From NCBI RefSeq assembly GCF_029873635.1, contig NC_080423.1, forward strand, positions 96,805,025 through 96,869,024: DNA of 64,000 nt. The letters run 5' to 3'. This document shows, in pieces, positions 42,894 to 54,485 of the stretch; the first letter of the stretch is position 1; the number at the start of each line of letters is the position of its first letter. Made by a program: the position numbers and the translations under genes. The stretch is from Malania oleifera (taxonomy: Eukaryota > Streptophyta > Magnoliopsida > Santalales > Ximeniaceae). The notes under the pieces are model-generated. The model was given only the letters and a program-made list of their open reading frames with translations. It made no database searches and was not told where the DNA came from.

Positions 42894-43196
42894 TTCGATC
42901 CTGGGACCTGTGCATTATGGGCCTAGTATATAAAGTTTATGTAGTTTTTCTAGTAAATGAGATTATACAGAATACACAGATATAGATATATATACATTCA
43001 CAGAGATTATACAGAGAACGTACATGCATATATAGATTTTATATGAATAGTTTCATGAAACAGATATGTACATATATACATACACATGTATATAGTTACT
43101 CATATCAGTATTTATATTGCAGCTTTACACAGAAATGTAATACAGAGTTATAGCATGTCATGTTTCCTATTACCATAACGTACAGAGTATACAAAT
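42894..43196. other. Unassigned 303 bp between two LTR copies
   Basis: AT-rich and non-coding. Its last bases (GTATACAAAT) resemble a decayed primer-site junction (GATACCAAAT) before the next LTR, so it may be the remnant of a second internal region in a tandem element. GGTTTCGATCC near 42905 resembles a pol III B box, but nothing else tRNA-like follows. Confidence 0.4.
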
Positions 43197-44762
43197 TGCA
43201 ACAACCTCAAAATTCTTATTATTATTATTTATATAATATATACAATAAACATTCCTACGCAGCGGAACACAAATCATAAAACCATTTATACCTCAACTGT
43301 ACAATACCAGAATCCAGAATACACAGTCCAAACACAAATATGCCTCCAGTGTCATCTACTCAAAAAAAAGATATACAGCTCTGACAAAAACTCACCCTAT
43401 AACCAGGGTGATCTAACTACTTTCTATCCGCGAGCCTGATCTGCTCGCCTAGCTGGCTCACCTGAAAATGGTAAAATAATGGGGTGAGTTGATGCTTAGT
43501 AAGTGGAAATATGCTATTGTTAGTGTGTGGTAACTAAGTTAAGAATACTTAAAAATAGCAACTAAACTGTAATACAATAAATAATCTGTAAAACATATCT
43601 TTCAAACATTTCTTTCTTTATCAATTAAAATATACTATCTCATATGTTTTCTACTTTTCATACTAATAATATATCATACTATTCTCATCATATATTGTAA
43701 AACTGTATACATACATATAACTTTGCTTTTATCCCTAGGACTATGTATGTCATGAATTGACCCCTCATGACAGGATTGTGCGGCCCGTAGGCGGGACTCT
43801 ATCTGGTCGGCCTTCCAGATAAGTCAATATATTCTACACTACCTCAGCCCGGCCAAACTGCATCCTCTCCTGGGCGCGGGACTGGCTGCTACCTCGTCTA
43901 ACCGGCCCCCTCTACCCAGCGTACTGGGGAGCTGCATCCTCTCCGAGCACGGTTAGACGGTACCCACACACTATCTGAGATGTGTGGTTGCACTCTATCT
44001 GAATATAGCAACGGTACCGTGCTTTGTAATCTATATCTGTACTGTATCTGTCTAAAATTTTTCCACAGGGATCTGATACTATATACATATATACATATAT
44101 ATACTCTTTTACTGTTTCCGTCATGTTTCCAAAATTACTATAACTCTATCTTTCTGTACTGTATATTCTGCAATTTCTGTATACTGTATCCGTAGCATCT
44201 TGATGCTACCTCTATATATATATCTGTCTGTACCTCTATCTATATACTCTGTCAATAACTGTGTATTCAACATAGTATGATACATTGTAAAAGCTATATA
44301 AATTTCTTTATCACATGAAAATCCACTCAGGCCACACAACATTTAAATGCATATTCTGTAAATACTGTATAATAAACTGGAATATATATGTGTCTATGAA
44401 ATCTCTGTTAACATTATGAAAAATCCTACCATAACATATTTCTCTTACCTTAACTTTGAAAAGTCCCTATATAATGCTGGCTCTATACCCGCAGGATTCC
44501 TAGATCAACATCCTGAAAACACAATCCCCCCGAACAAAACATTAGTATTTCATCGATTGCATCATTTCCTATAACTGTAAGGAAGTCAAAATCTAGATAA
44601 AAGACCTTACCTTGAATTTGGGATGAAATTCAGCTATGTTTTCTCGACGATCTGCTCTGGCAACCTTGTAGAGAACTCCGCTAGGAGCGTCGTGGTAGCT
44701 TCAGATCGTTGATTCGGCAACTAGTGGGGCCGGAATCGAAGAGAGAAGGGAGAGGATGACGT

Positions 44763-44797
<35 letters not shown>

Positions 44798-45110
44798 GGG
44801 CGCTGGTAAATGGATAAAAATCCCAGTTTTCAAATATTTATACTGTCATCTCGTCGACGAGTCCTTCATTAAATTCGTCGACGAGTCCCTATATTCGTCG
44901 ACGAAATTCAGGCTACTCCATACCCCCTCTCGGTATTTTCTCGTCAACGAATCCCTGTGTTCGTCGACGAAATCCTTTATGCCCTCGTCGATGAACTCCC
45001 TGTGTTCGTCGATGAAGCCCTGTGTGCAACTATGAGCTTCTTCTGTTTCAGCTTCCCTTTTTCGTCTCTTTTAATATTTAAATATCGTTATTTTTTTCCG
45101 GGTCGTTACA
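43197..45110 (-). repeat. M1 outer right LTR
   Basis: Full-length (1914 bp) relative of 35203-37168, plus-strand ends TGCAACAACC and GGTCGTTACA. Contains the palindrome array (44849-45018), TATAAATA (44835-44842) and a (GA)n run near 44763-44785. Its right end abuts the resumed gag of element O. Confidence 0.92.
44849..45018 (-). promoter_or_regulatory. Palindrome array, M1 right LTR
   Basis: Seven or eight sites, better preserved than in the left LTR, with exact TTCGTCGACGAA near 44876, 44898 and 44960. Confidence 0.65.
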
Positions 45111-45419
45111 AAGGTGGTTTAAAGGGGGTATGAAACCGAGAATTCATGAGGAGGTGGCAATCCTGAATGTTCAGAGCTGGTGGATAGAACCACTGTGGTA
45201 GAATTGATCCTGCAGAGGAGTGCAGAGATGACAGAGTAGAGGAAGAGGCCTATGCCTCTCAGTTTTTTCTGATGATGCCAGATAGGGCTCGTTAAAAGGA
45301 GACAGAGATGTTGGGGGTTAGAGATTAGATAGGGGACATTGAGGACATTTGGGTGATTTTTCATGCCCCTACTATGCTCGTTGTAATCTGAGGCATTGGG
45401 GAGAATGTCAGGCCAGGAG
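45111..45419 (+). pseudogene. Element O gag, second part
   Basis: Continues the gag interrupted at 35202: GMKPRIHEEVAILNVQS, then TTVVELILQRSAEMTE and RKRPMP. No zinc knuckle is reached before homology is lost near 45400 and an LTR scrap begins at 45420. The rest of element O is not in the window. Confidence 0.8.
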
Positions 45420-45515
45420 TGTAATGACTCGAGTAATAATGGTATTTAAATAATAAAGAGGGAGGGAAATGGAGTTAACAGAAGGAGGCAGCTAACTTCA
45501 TCGATGAACGTGAAG
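45420..45515 (+). repeat. LTR 5'-end scrap
   Basis: TGTAATGACTCGAGTAATAATGG onward matches the first 100 bp of the LTRs at 54486 and 62475, including the first decayed palindrome (TTCATCGATGAA). It ends within GCGTTCATGG, where M2 pol begins in the other orientation. Confidence 0.85.
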
Positions 45516-46920
45516 CGTTCATGGAGACGTGAAACACATCATGGACCCTCTCAAGTGCTGGAGGTAATGCAACTCTGTAGGCTACCGGACCTACTCGCTC
45601 AAGTACCTCGAATAGTCCGATATACCTCGGGCTCAGTTTGCCCTTCCTGCCGAATCTCATCACTTCTTTCATCGGAGTAATACACAAAAATACCTTACCT
45701 CCCACTTCAAACTGTAACTCACGGCGGCGAACATCTGCATAACTCTTTTGCTGACTCTGAGCCGATTTAATCCTCTCCCGGATCAAACCCACATTCTCAG
45801 ACGCCTGCTGCACAAGTTCAGGTCCTAACATCTGATGTTCACCAACCTCATCCCAACACAAAGGAGATCGACACCTCTGACCATACAAAGCCTCGAACGA
45901 TGCCATCTCGATACTAGATTGGAAGTTGTTGTTATAAGCAAACTCCACAAGTGGCATAAACTGTATCCAGCTACCACCAAAGTCTAACACACAAGCTCGC
46001 AACATATCTTCCAATAATTGTATCGTCCTCTCCGACTGCCCATCAATCTGGGGGTGGAAAGCTGTACTGAAAGTAAGCTTCGTCCTCAATGCCTCCTGCA
46101 AGCTCATCCAAAATCGGGAAGTAAACCTCGAGTCTCGGTCTGATACTATGGACACTGGTATCCCGTGCATTCTCACAATCTCATGCACATACAAATCTGC
46201 TAGCCTACTCAAAGGATAGCTAACTTTCATCGGTACAAAATGAGCAGATTTCGTTAATCTATCCATGATCACTCAAATAGCATTCTGCCCGTGAAGTGCT
46301 GGTGGCAAACCGGTCACAAAATCCATGGAAATATGCTTCCATTTCCACACTGGAATAGGCAAAGGCTGCAATGGTCCTGTTGGTCTCTGATGTTCAGCTT
46401 TCACCTGCTGACACGTCAGACACTGCTCCACGAACTGAGCAATCTACCTTTTCATACCAGACCACCATAAGGTCTCGCGCAAGTCCCGATACATCTCTGT
46501 ACTACCAGGATGTACCATTTACATAGAATGATGCGCCTTCTCTAGAATCGTCCTTATGATCTCATCATCGTTCGGAACACACAGTATGGTCCCAAACCTT
46601 AACACACCTCCTTCAGAGATGTTAAACTTTGTAGCCAATCCCTACTGTACCTTTTCCATAGCCTCTGCCAACTCTGCATCACTAGCCTGTGCGGCTTTTA
46701 TATGCTCGAATAGGGTCAGTTGGACCACCAAACCAGCAAAATAAGCCTGATGATCACCAACCACCAACTCTATACCTGAGCTTTCCAAATTCCGTCTGAT
46801 GTGACACTGAGTTTCAACCGCAGATACAGCTGTAGGTCCTGACTTCTGACTCAACGCATCAGCCACCATATTTGTCTTCCCCAAGTGATAACTGATCGTG
46901 CAATCGTAGTCCTTTATCAA
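45516..46920 (-). pseudogene. M2 integrase, C-terminally truncated
   Basis: Frame 45475-46272 carries [35 protein letters not shown] and FHPQIDGQSERT (Thr of the usual PQTDG is Ile), then the GPF/Y-like part up to HDVFHVSM. After that the frame runs into 14 codons of unrelated LTR sequence. 46642-46920 holds the end of RNase H and the linker. TAG stops lie between them, for example near 46446. Confidence 0.9.
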
Positions 46921-48204
46921 CTCTAGCCACCGCCTCTACCTCATATTCAACTCCTTCTGCATGAAGAAATACCTGAGGCTTTTATGGTCAGTGAAGATCT
47001 CACACTGCACCCCGTACAAATAGTGTCGCCAGATCTTCAGTGCATACACAATAGCAGCCAACTCTAGATCATGCGTAGGGTAATTCTTCTCATACTCTTT
47101 CAGTTGCCGAGAAGCATACACCACAACCTTACCCTGCTGCATAAGCACACATCCTAAGCCCTTAAGAGACGCGTCGCTATAAATCACAAATCCGCCATCC
47201 CCCAAAGGAATGGTCAACACTGGAGCAGTAACCTACCGGTGCTTCAACTCCTGAAAGCACTGCTCGCAATCATTGGTCCACTCAAACTAAACTCCCTTCC
47301 TGGTCAATCGAGTCAGAGGTCCATACAGTTTAGAGAAACCCTCTACGAACCGATGATAGTAACCCGCTAGTCCTAGAAAACTCTGAACCTCCTGCACATT
47401 CTTCGGCCTTACCCAATCGACCACAGCTTCAATCTTGCTAGGATCAACTGAAATTCCATCCCCAGTAACCACATGGCCTAAGAACGTAATCTGACTCAAC
47501 CAGAATTCACACTTCTTCAACTTAGAATACAACTTCTTCTCCCTCATAATCTGTAACACTAATTTCAAATGTTCCACGTGCTCTTCCGTACTCCTCGAGT
47601 ATACCAGAATGTCATCAATAAATACCACCACAAACTGATCCAGGTACTCATGGAAAACCCTGTTCATCAAATCCATGAACACCACCGGAGCATTCGTCAA
47701 CCCAAATATCTGGTTCGGAAAGTCGTCTTCGCTACATCCTCCGCTCTAACCCTCACCTGATGATATCCTGACCGCAAATCGATCTTCGAAAAGACCCGCG
47801 TCCCCTGCAACTGGTCAAAGAGTTCATCTATACAAGGTAAAGGATAACGATTCTTCATGGTAATCAATGCACATCCGCATTAACCCGTCATTCTTCTTTA
47901 TAAACAGTATTGGAGCTCCCCAAGGCGAAACACTAGGTCGAATGAATCCCCTGTCCAGTATTTCCTGCAGCTGCTCCTTCAACTCCCGAAGTTCTACTGG
48001 ACCCATCCAGTATGGAGCTTTAGAGATGGGTGCCTTACCAGGCAGCAACTTTATCGCAAACTCCACCTCACGATCCGAAGGTAAACCGGGTAAATCATTT
48101 GGGAACAATTCCGGGAATTCGCTGACTACTCGAATATCCTCGAGTCTCAACTCATCCTGCGGCGGTTCCTCCACACAAGCTAAGTACCCCTGACATCGGT
48201 CCAA
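46921..48204 (-). pseudogene. M2 reverse transcriptase and RNase H
   Basis: 47824-48204: [21 protein letters not shown] and RMCIDYHE (RT start). 47287-47700: [13 protein letters not shown] with the catalytic Asp pair, FLGHVV. 46936-47220: [12 protein letters not shown] and [12 protein letters not shown] (RNase H). A stretch near 47701-47823 is shortened and frameshifted, so [12 protein letters not shown] is not intact. Confidence 0.9.
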
Positions 48205-49692
48205 GAGTAGCCTCCTCGCCTATAATGCCGACATGATCTATGGCGCTAAACGCACACACGATCCCACGAACTCGTACTCTTGCTCCCTAGGAGGTCTAAA
48301 AACTACCACTTTTCTATGACAGTCGATCACAACATAACTGGAGAACAACCAGTCCATCCCTAGAATGACGTCGAATCGTGACATGTCGTATATCACAAGA
48401 TTCACCGGTAACAACTTTCCCTGAATTTTCACTAGGCAGTCTATCAATATCTTCATACAGAAAGATACACTCCCAAATGGTGTAGTAATAGCTAATACCT
48501 CATTCATGTCTCGGGTCTCAATCCCACACCGTCTCACAAAATTTACAGATATAAAAGAATGGGTTGCACCCAAATCAAACAGAACAGAAGCTTTATTCGA
48601 AACCAATAATAAGGTGCCAGTCACCACGTTACCTGCATGCTCAACGTCCGCTCGAGTAAGAGAATATACTCTAGCCGGACCTGTATTCTTTTGAGCGGTT
48701 CCCCGAGGTATCTGATTACCCCCTCAGTCCCCACTAACTACAGGCACATGTCGCCTCGGTGCTCGACAATCACGAGACACGTGGCCTGGCTGGCCATAGT
48801 TGTAGCATCTACCCCCAAATGGCCGGCACTCTCCCTCGTGCCACCTATGACATCTAGTACAATGACCACCGGTCTGGCTCATCTGAGAGTCCTGACGCTT
48901 GGTATTCTAGTGGTAACCCGAGCCCTTACTTCCCTTCTTCCACGATCCCTGACGAGATCCTGTCTAAGAACCAGAAGGTACCGTCCTCTTCCTCGATTCC
49001 TGATCCACCTCGTCCTCTCGGATACCAGTCTTGATCAACGTGGCTTTATCCACCAACACCTAGAACTCGCGGATCTAAAGCATACCCACTAGTTTGCGGA
49101 TATCCTTCCTCAAACCCTTCTCAAACCTCCGAGTCTTCTCATACTTGCTTGAGATCATACATGGTGCAAAGCAGGACAGCTCTATGTATTGAGCCGCATA
49201 CCCCTGCACCATCAAACTCCCCTGAGTCAGCACAGAAAACTCATCTGCCTTTGCATCTCGTACGGAAGCTGGGAAGTATCTGTTAAAGAACACCTCCTTG
49301 AATCAGCTCCACGTCATCTCCTCAGGACTAGCTCTCTGCTTCTCCAACAGATTCACCGCAGTCCACCATCGACCCGCCTCCCCAAATAGCTGGAAGGTAG
49401 CATAAAGAACTCGCTGCCTATCCATGCAGTGTAGGACCTCCAAGATCCTCTCAGTCTTTTCCATCCAGTCCTCTACCGTCGTCGGGTTAGGTCCTCTAGA
49501 GAACGTCGGAGGATGCATGCGTGTGAACCTCTCAATGGTGCACCCAGCAGTAGTAGGAGAGCGCTCACATCTCCTCACACTCCGCCCGATCTCGCGTAAT
49601 ACCTGCCTTGTCAAACCTCGAGGCACAGAAAAAGACTCATCACTCGCAGTCTCCTCGGAGCCACTTCCCAGGTTATTATCCTTGGGCTCCAT
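48205..49692 (-). pseudogene. M2 gag and protease
   Basis: Gag starts at 49692, preceded by ATTATGTTGCAG and one A (acceptor-like). The core is in 49303-49692 and 49075-49293. In the zinc knuckle near 48778-48820 the second Cys is replaced by Tyr (CYNYGQPGH, codon at 48796-48798). The protease motif in 48238-48627 reads LFDLGATHSFI, with Leu in place of Ser/Thr after the catalytic Asp. Several TAG stops. Both zinc-knuckle and protease changes would impair the protein even without the stops. Confidence 0.9.
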
Positions 49693-50012
49693 TCTGCAAC
49701 ATAATAGGAATCAGTATCCCTATAACACATACAGTTAACACAATGATCTACACTAATCTTGTTAACTACTTCTTGCCAAGTCTAGGTCTGCCCTATCACA
49801 CCGACATGAAAGTTATCAATGGTCTGCCCTGCTTTTACTGGAATCGTCATCCTAGGAAAAACATGGAATACCGTCGACAATTCCCAGTCTAGCAACCGAA
49901 CAACTCACAACCAACTCTACCCATATCCACATCCTATACTCTGGTATGTACTCATAACTAAGCCTACCCAAGTCTACAAGATCTAGAAACCTGGTTAGCT
50001 CTGATACCAAGT

Positions 50013-51682
50013 TGTCACGCCCCGAATCCGAAAATGGGACCCGAGGGTGAAAATATAATCTAACCTGTCCCTCTATCCTACAAATCATCACAAATACAGT
50101 ACAAAGGATAAGGGTCCCACCCCGTGGGGTTCCCAGGCACCCTAAACACATCCAATCATAATCATATAAGCAGCGGAAAAGTTCATTCTATATCAACATA
50201 TGCAGTACTATACCAGAGTTTATACATGAGCAGAACATGGCTCTAGAAAAACATACAAACTAGGTGCCCAAATACAACTCAAAATGCCAACCCAACAAAA
50301 CTACAGTCCTAACACTTACCCAAGCGCTAACGCAGTACACCAGCCACTATGCTCCCTATACCAGGATGCTAGTTCCGATTACCCGAAGGACTTGTAAAAA
50401 TGGACGTACAGTAGGGGTGAGACACCTCTCAGTAAAAAAGAACATATGTTATATCAGTGTGTGGCATTTGAGTGTTAACATGATACAATATACATGCAGT
50501 TAAATGCATTCCAGTATTAATTTACACAGTGCATACACACACACATACGGCGGCCATTTATACGCAGCCCCGTCACAATACATACACATGATCAGTAATC
50601 CTCAGTGTCGTCACACTCTTCGGCTCGAAGCTAGCCCGTGACATACGGCGTTGGCTCGTAGCCAACCCGTGAACACAGCGCCACCGGCACATGGCTAGTC
50701 CTCGACTCCCATGGCATCGTACCGGTGCTAAACTAGTGGATCCACACCCTTCGGCCTGATCTGCCGGAATAGGCTTAAACCCTCGGATATAGAGTCGGAC
50801 ACTCTTGCCCACATGACAAGCCGTAAAATACACGCCCTCGGATATAGAGTCGGACACTCTCAGTACCTGGAATCATTTCGGAACTGCGTTCCTACTAGCA
50901 TTTCAACATATCACACACACATGCATGCTCATATAATCAAACAAACCACACTCATTTGGTAATCTAAATCATGGTTTTCCAAACAACTACAGTTTAAACA
51001 AAGTCAAGGCACGACCATCCTAATATCACAGTATAAATCACAAATATACTCGGTTTTCAACAAAACCCGGGATTCAGCCCGTCGCCCCTTTTTTCCCAAA
51101 ACTGTAATAACGAAAAACTCATAGTTTTCCCCGTTAGATCCCCCCAAATGAGTAGCCAAAACACACACAGGACCGTGGACCATAGTTCCACTGAATCCAA
51201 TTTCAAAAATAATCAATATAAACATAGTTCCCCTTACCTTAACCCTGTAAGCAAATCCCGAACTCCAAGGTTCCTAAACGGCGAACCGAGTTCCAAAACC
51301 TACAAATCATAGTACAAAATATGTTCACAAGATAGTTGCCTACAAATCTACCTGATCAGAATTGAAAATCGAGCCTTACCTTGATTTTACGCCTAAACTC
51401 AAAAATCTCCGAAACGAGATTCTGATCCGTAGAAGTTGCAGAGAATCCTTCCGTGATCCTCGTGGTAGCTTCCGTTTTTGGTTTCTGTCAATGATTGGTG
51501 AAGAATTCTAGAGAGAAGGAGTAGGGAGAGGTTTAGAGAGAGAGACAGAGAGAGAGATAAAAATCTAAGTTTGCTTAGCTTGGAAGAAATGAGAATTTCC
51601 TTTTATAGCCCTTTGACCCAGGCAATTTCCAATTTTGCCCTCTTAATATTTAAACCCATTTTTCATATTTCGGGTTCTTACA
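50013..51682 (-). repeat. M2 5' LTR (without palindrome array)
   Basis: 1670 bp, minus-strand ends TGTAAGAACCCG (51682) and GGGGCGTGACA (50013). Compared with the 2111-bp N1 LTR the region between the LTR start and the TATA-like CTATAAAAGG (about 51605) is short and holds no TTCGTCGACGAA sites. It has an inverted TTACTGAGAGGTGTCTCACCC (about 50417), one 57-bp-type unit near 50544-50585, and a duplicated CCTCGGATATAGAGTCGGAC (about 50782 and 50837). Confidence 0.92.
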
Positions 51683-52761
51683 ACTAGGCCACTTCAAATG
51701 CTACACTTTGACTTATTTGGACCAAACCCAATTCAGAGTTTAGGAGGAAAATCATACGCGTTTGTCATAGTTGATGACTTTTCACAATACACATGGGTAC
51801 TATTCTTAGGTCATAAAGATGAAGCATGTGAAAATTTATAAACCTGTGCAAGAAAGTACAAAATGAAAAGGGATACACAATTACCAAAATTCGAAGTGAT
51901 AGGGGTAGAGAATTTAAAAATCAAGGCATGGTAGACTATTGTAATTCATTAGGAATTGCCCATAATTTTTTGGCTCCTAGAACACCACAACAGAATGGTG
52001 TAGTTGAAAGAAAGAATATATCTATACAAGAAATGGCCAGAACTATACTTAACAAACATAAATTACCTAAATACTTCTGGGCCGAGGCAATGAATACTGC
52101 CTATTATGTACGAAATAGAGTTCTGATTAGGCCATCACTTAATAAGACTCCTTATGAATTATGGAATGGCCATAGGCCAAACATATCATATTTTCATGTT
52201 TTTGGCTGTAAGTGTTTTGTTCTTAGAGCCAATGAGCATCTAGGAAAGTTTGATGTGAAATCAGATGAAGGTATCTTCCTAGGGTATGCTTTAGATAGTA
52301 AAGCCTATAGAGTGTATAACAAACGAACATTGACGGTCATAGAATCTATTCATGTAGTGTTCGATGAGTCAAATCTCTTCTCCAAAAGAACCGATGAAGA
52401 TGAAATTGAATTAAACAAGGATTTTGAAGAACTATCAATTGAGAATGATTCAGAAAAGAAAAACAAACTTAAAGAACCATCCATTGAAATTGATCAAACT
52501 ACAAATGAGGTTAAGGAACCACCTAGAGAATGGAAATACATAAAGAATCAACCCATAGATCAAATAATAGGTGAACCATTACGTGAAGTAGCCACTCGCT
52601 CCTCTCTTAGGAACATGGTTAGTCATTTTGCGTTTCTATCTCAAGAAGAACCTAAGAATGTAAGTGAAGCTATAGAGGATGAATCTTGGGTGCTGTCCAT
52701 GCAAGAAGAATTAAATCAATTTGAAAGAAACAAAGTATGGACTTTAGTTCTAAGACCATAG
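51683..52761 (+). pseudogene. Copia integrase, partial
   Basis: 51683-51927 is frame-broken integrase core. The frame 51928-52761 carries APRTPQQNGVVERKN (catalytic Glu region), FWAEAMNTAYYVRNR, KTPYELW, FGCKCFVLRANEHLGKFD, then the acidic linker and the first RT residues, ending at a TAG (52759-52761). Confidence 0.9.
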
Positions 52762-54183
52762 GATAAGTCAATCATAGGGACAAAATGGATATATAAGTAT
52801 AAGAAAGATGAACATGGAGTAGTTGTAAGAAATAAGGCTAGATTAGTAGCTCAGGGATATAATCAAGAAGAAGGTATAGATTTTGAAGAAACATTTACCC
52901 CTGTAGCTACGATGGAAGCCATATGAATGTTTTTAGCATATGTAGCTTTTAGGGATTTCAAGCTATATCAAATGGATGTCAAAAGTGCATTTTTAAATGG
53001 CTATATAAATGAAGAAGTGTATGTAGAACAACTCCCAGGCTTTGAAAACCATAAGAATCCAGATCATGTTTATAGACTGAAGAAAGCCTTGTACGGTTTA
53101 AAGCAAGCTCCTAGAGCTTGGTATGAAAGGCTAAGCGGTTTTCTATTAGAAAATGGATTTATAAGAGGAAAGATAGATACAACCCTGTTCATAAAGTCTA
53201 AGAAAGATGATATTCTCCTAGTGCAAGTATATGTAGATGACATCATATCTGGCACTATAGATAAAGAATTGTGTAATGAATTTGCCAATACCATGCAAAA
53301 TGAATTTGAGATGAGCATGATGGATGAACTAAACTTTTTCCTAGGCCTTCAGATCAAACAAGCAAATCATGGAATATTCATAAATCAATCAAAGTATATT
53401 AGAGACTTACTCAAAAAGTTTAATATGAAAAATGGAAAAATACTAGGTACACCTATGAGCACTTCATTGAAATTAGATAAAGATGAACAAGGTATACCAG
53501 TAGATGTCAAGTTATATCGTGGAATCATAGGTAGCTTGTTATACCTGACTGCCAGTAGACCAAATACAATGTTTAGCGTGTGTTTGTGCGCAAGATTTCA
53601 GTCTGCTCCAAAAGAGTTTCATTTACTAGCTTTAAACGAATACTCAGATATTTGATAGGAACCGTGGATATTGGGTTATGGTATCCTAAGTACACATCCT
53701 TTGAAATTCTTAGTTATTCAGATGCTGATTTCACGGGTAGCAAAGTGGATAGGAAGAGCACTAGTGGTACTTGTCATTTCTTAGGACACTCCTTGGTCTC
53801 TTGGTTTTCCAAGAAACAAAATTCAGTTGCATTTTCCACAGTTGAGGCTGAATACATAGCGGCAGGTAGTTGTTGTGCTCAAACGCTTTACATGAAGCAA
53901 CAACTGAAAGATTTTGGATTAAGTTATGAAACAATCCCTATAAGATGCAATAATACGAGTGCAATAAATATTTCAAAGAATCCCATATTACATTCACGAA
54001 CTAAGCACATTGAAATACGACATTACTTTCTTCGTGACCATGTACAAAAAGGGGATGTACACTAGAATTTGTATGCACAGATGAACATTGGGCAGATATA
54101 TTCACGAAACCACTTGCGGAGGATAGGTTTATCCAAATTAGACGTGAATTAGGTCTCATGCATAGTCGAGAGGTTGCTTAGAA
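52762..54183 (+). pseudogene. Copia reverse transcriptase and RNase H
   Basis: [37 protein letters not shown] and, after a TGA at 52924-52926 (Arg in AIR of relatives), FKLYQMDVKSAFLNGYINEEVYVEQ, LYGLKQAPRAWYERL and VQVYVDDIISG with the catalytic Asp pair. RNase H in 53580-54065: YSDADFTGSKVDRKSTSG, TVEAEYIAAGSCCAQ, RTKHIEIRHYFLRDHV. An early stop at 54063 precedes DIFTKPL. A frame change near 53580-53655 separates RT from RNase H. Confidence 0.92.
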
Positions 54184-54485
54184 TCATGTTAGATGATATA
54201 ATTTAGGGGGAGCAACATCACTTAATAATCATCACTTGGTATTTGCATCACTCAATATTTGGTATCAACAATTGGACACATTTCAAAATCGTAAGATTTC
54301 TAAGGGGAGAAGAACATAAGGGTATGTTTATTCGATTTCCTAGGAAGATTCTCTACAACATAGGCGGAGTGGATTTCTAGTTTGGAGTTTTGGGGTACCA
54401 TCCCAAAATCAGGCTAAGTAAGAGATTTAAGGGTATTATGAGTTGAATGGAGTATTTTGAAATGTAGGTATTGTTATACTAAAAT

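Larger units (their letters stand above)
35203..45110 (-). mobile_element. M1: Ty3/gypsy insertion in O gag, with an extra partial LTR
   Basis: Outer LTRs at 35203-37168 and 43197-45110 both abut the gag of O, which continues across, so the block went in as one unit. The flanks AAATT (35198-35202) and AAGGT (45111-45115) occupy the place of the 5-bp duplication but differ at two bases. Inside, on the minus strand: primer site 42198-42210, gag, protease, RT, RNase H, integrase, chromodomain-like end, purine tract at 37169. A third, truncated LTR copy (42214-42893) and 300 bp of other sequence lie before the right outer LTR. Confidence 0.9.
45516..51682 (-). mobile_element. M2: 3'-truncated Ty3/gypsy element (N1 family)
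   Basis: 5' LTR at 50013-51682, primer site at about 49999-50009, then gag to integrase toward the left. The element is cut right after HDVFHVSM of the integrase C-terminus at about 45516, so the chromodomain-like tail, purine tract and 3' LTR are missing. Gag begins MEPKDNNLGSGSEETASDES, close to N1, and the LTR has the same ends (TGTAAGAAC...CGTGACA), so it is the same family. It stands against a Sirevirus-like integrase at 51683, implying insertion into that element followed by loss of the left part. Confidence 0.92.
51683..54485 (+). mobile_element. Sirevirus-like Ty1/copia element, 3' part
   Basis: Starts inside the integrase (LHFDLFGPNPI, FVIVDDFSQYTW) and runs through RT and RNase H to a purine tract TTTAGGGGGAGC at about 54203-54214 and 270 bp beyond, which should be 3' LTR or pre-LTR sequence. 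RT motifs and the tract are of the SIRE/Maximus type. The 5' half is missing because of M2. Its 3' end is interrupted by the solo LTR at 54486 and may continue in 56400-56426. Confidence 0.88.

Noticed and set aside
42894..42930. B-box-like GGTTTCGATCC as part of a tRNA or SINE
   Set aside because: No A box or tRNA fold at the expected distance and no A-rich tail.
45119..45364. Minus-strand 81-codon frame
   Set aside because: It is antisense to the resumed gag of element O.
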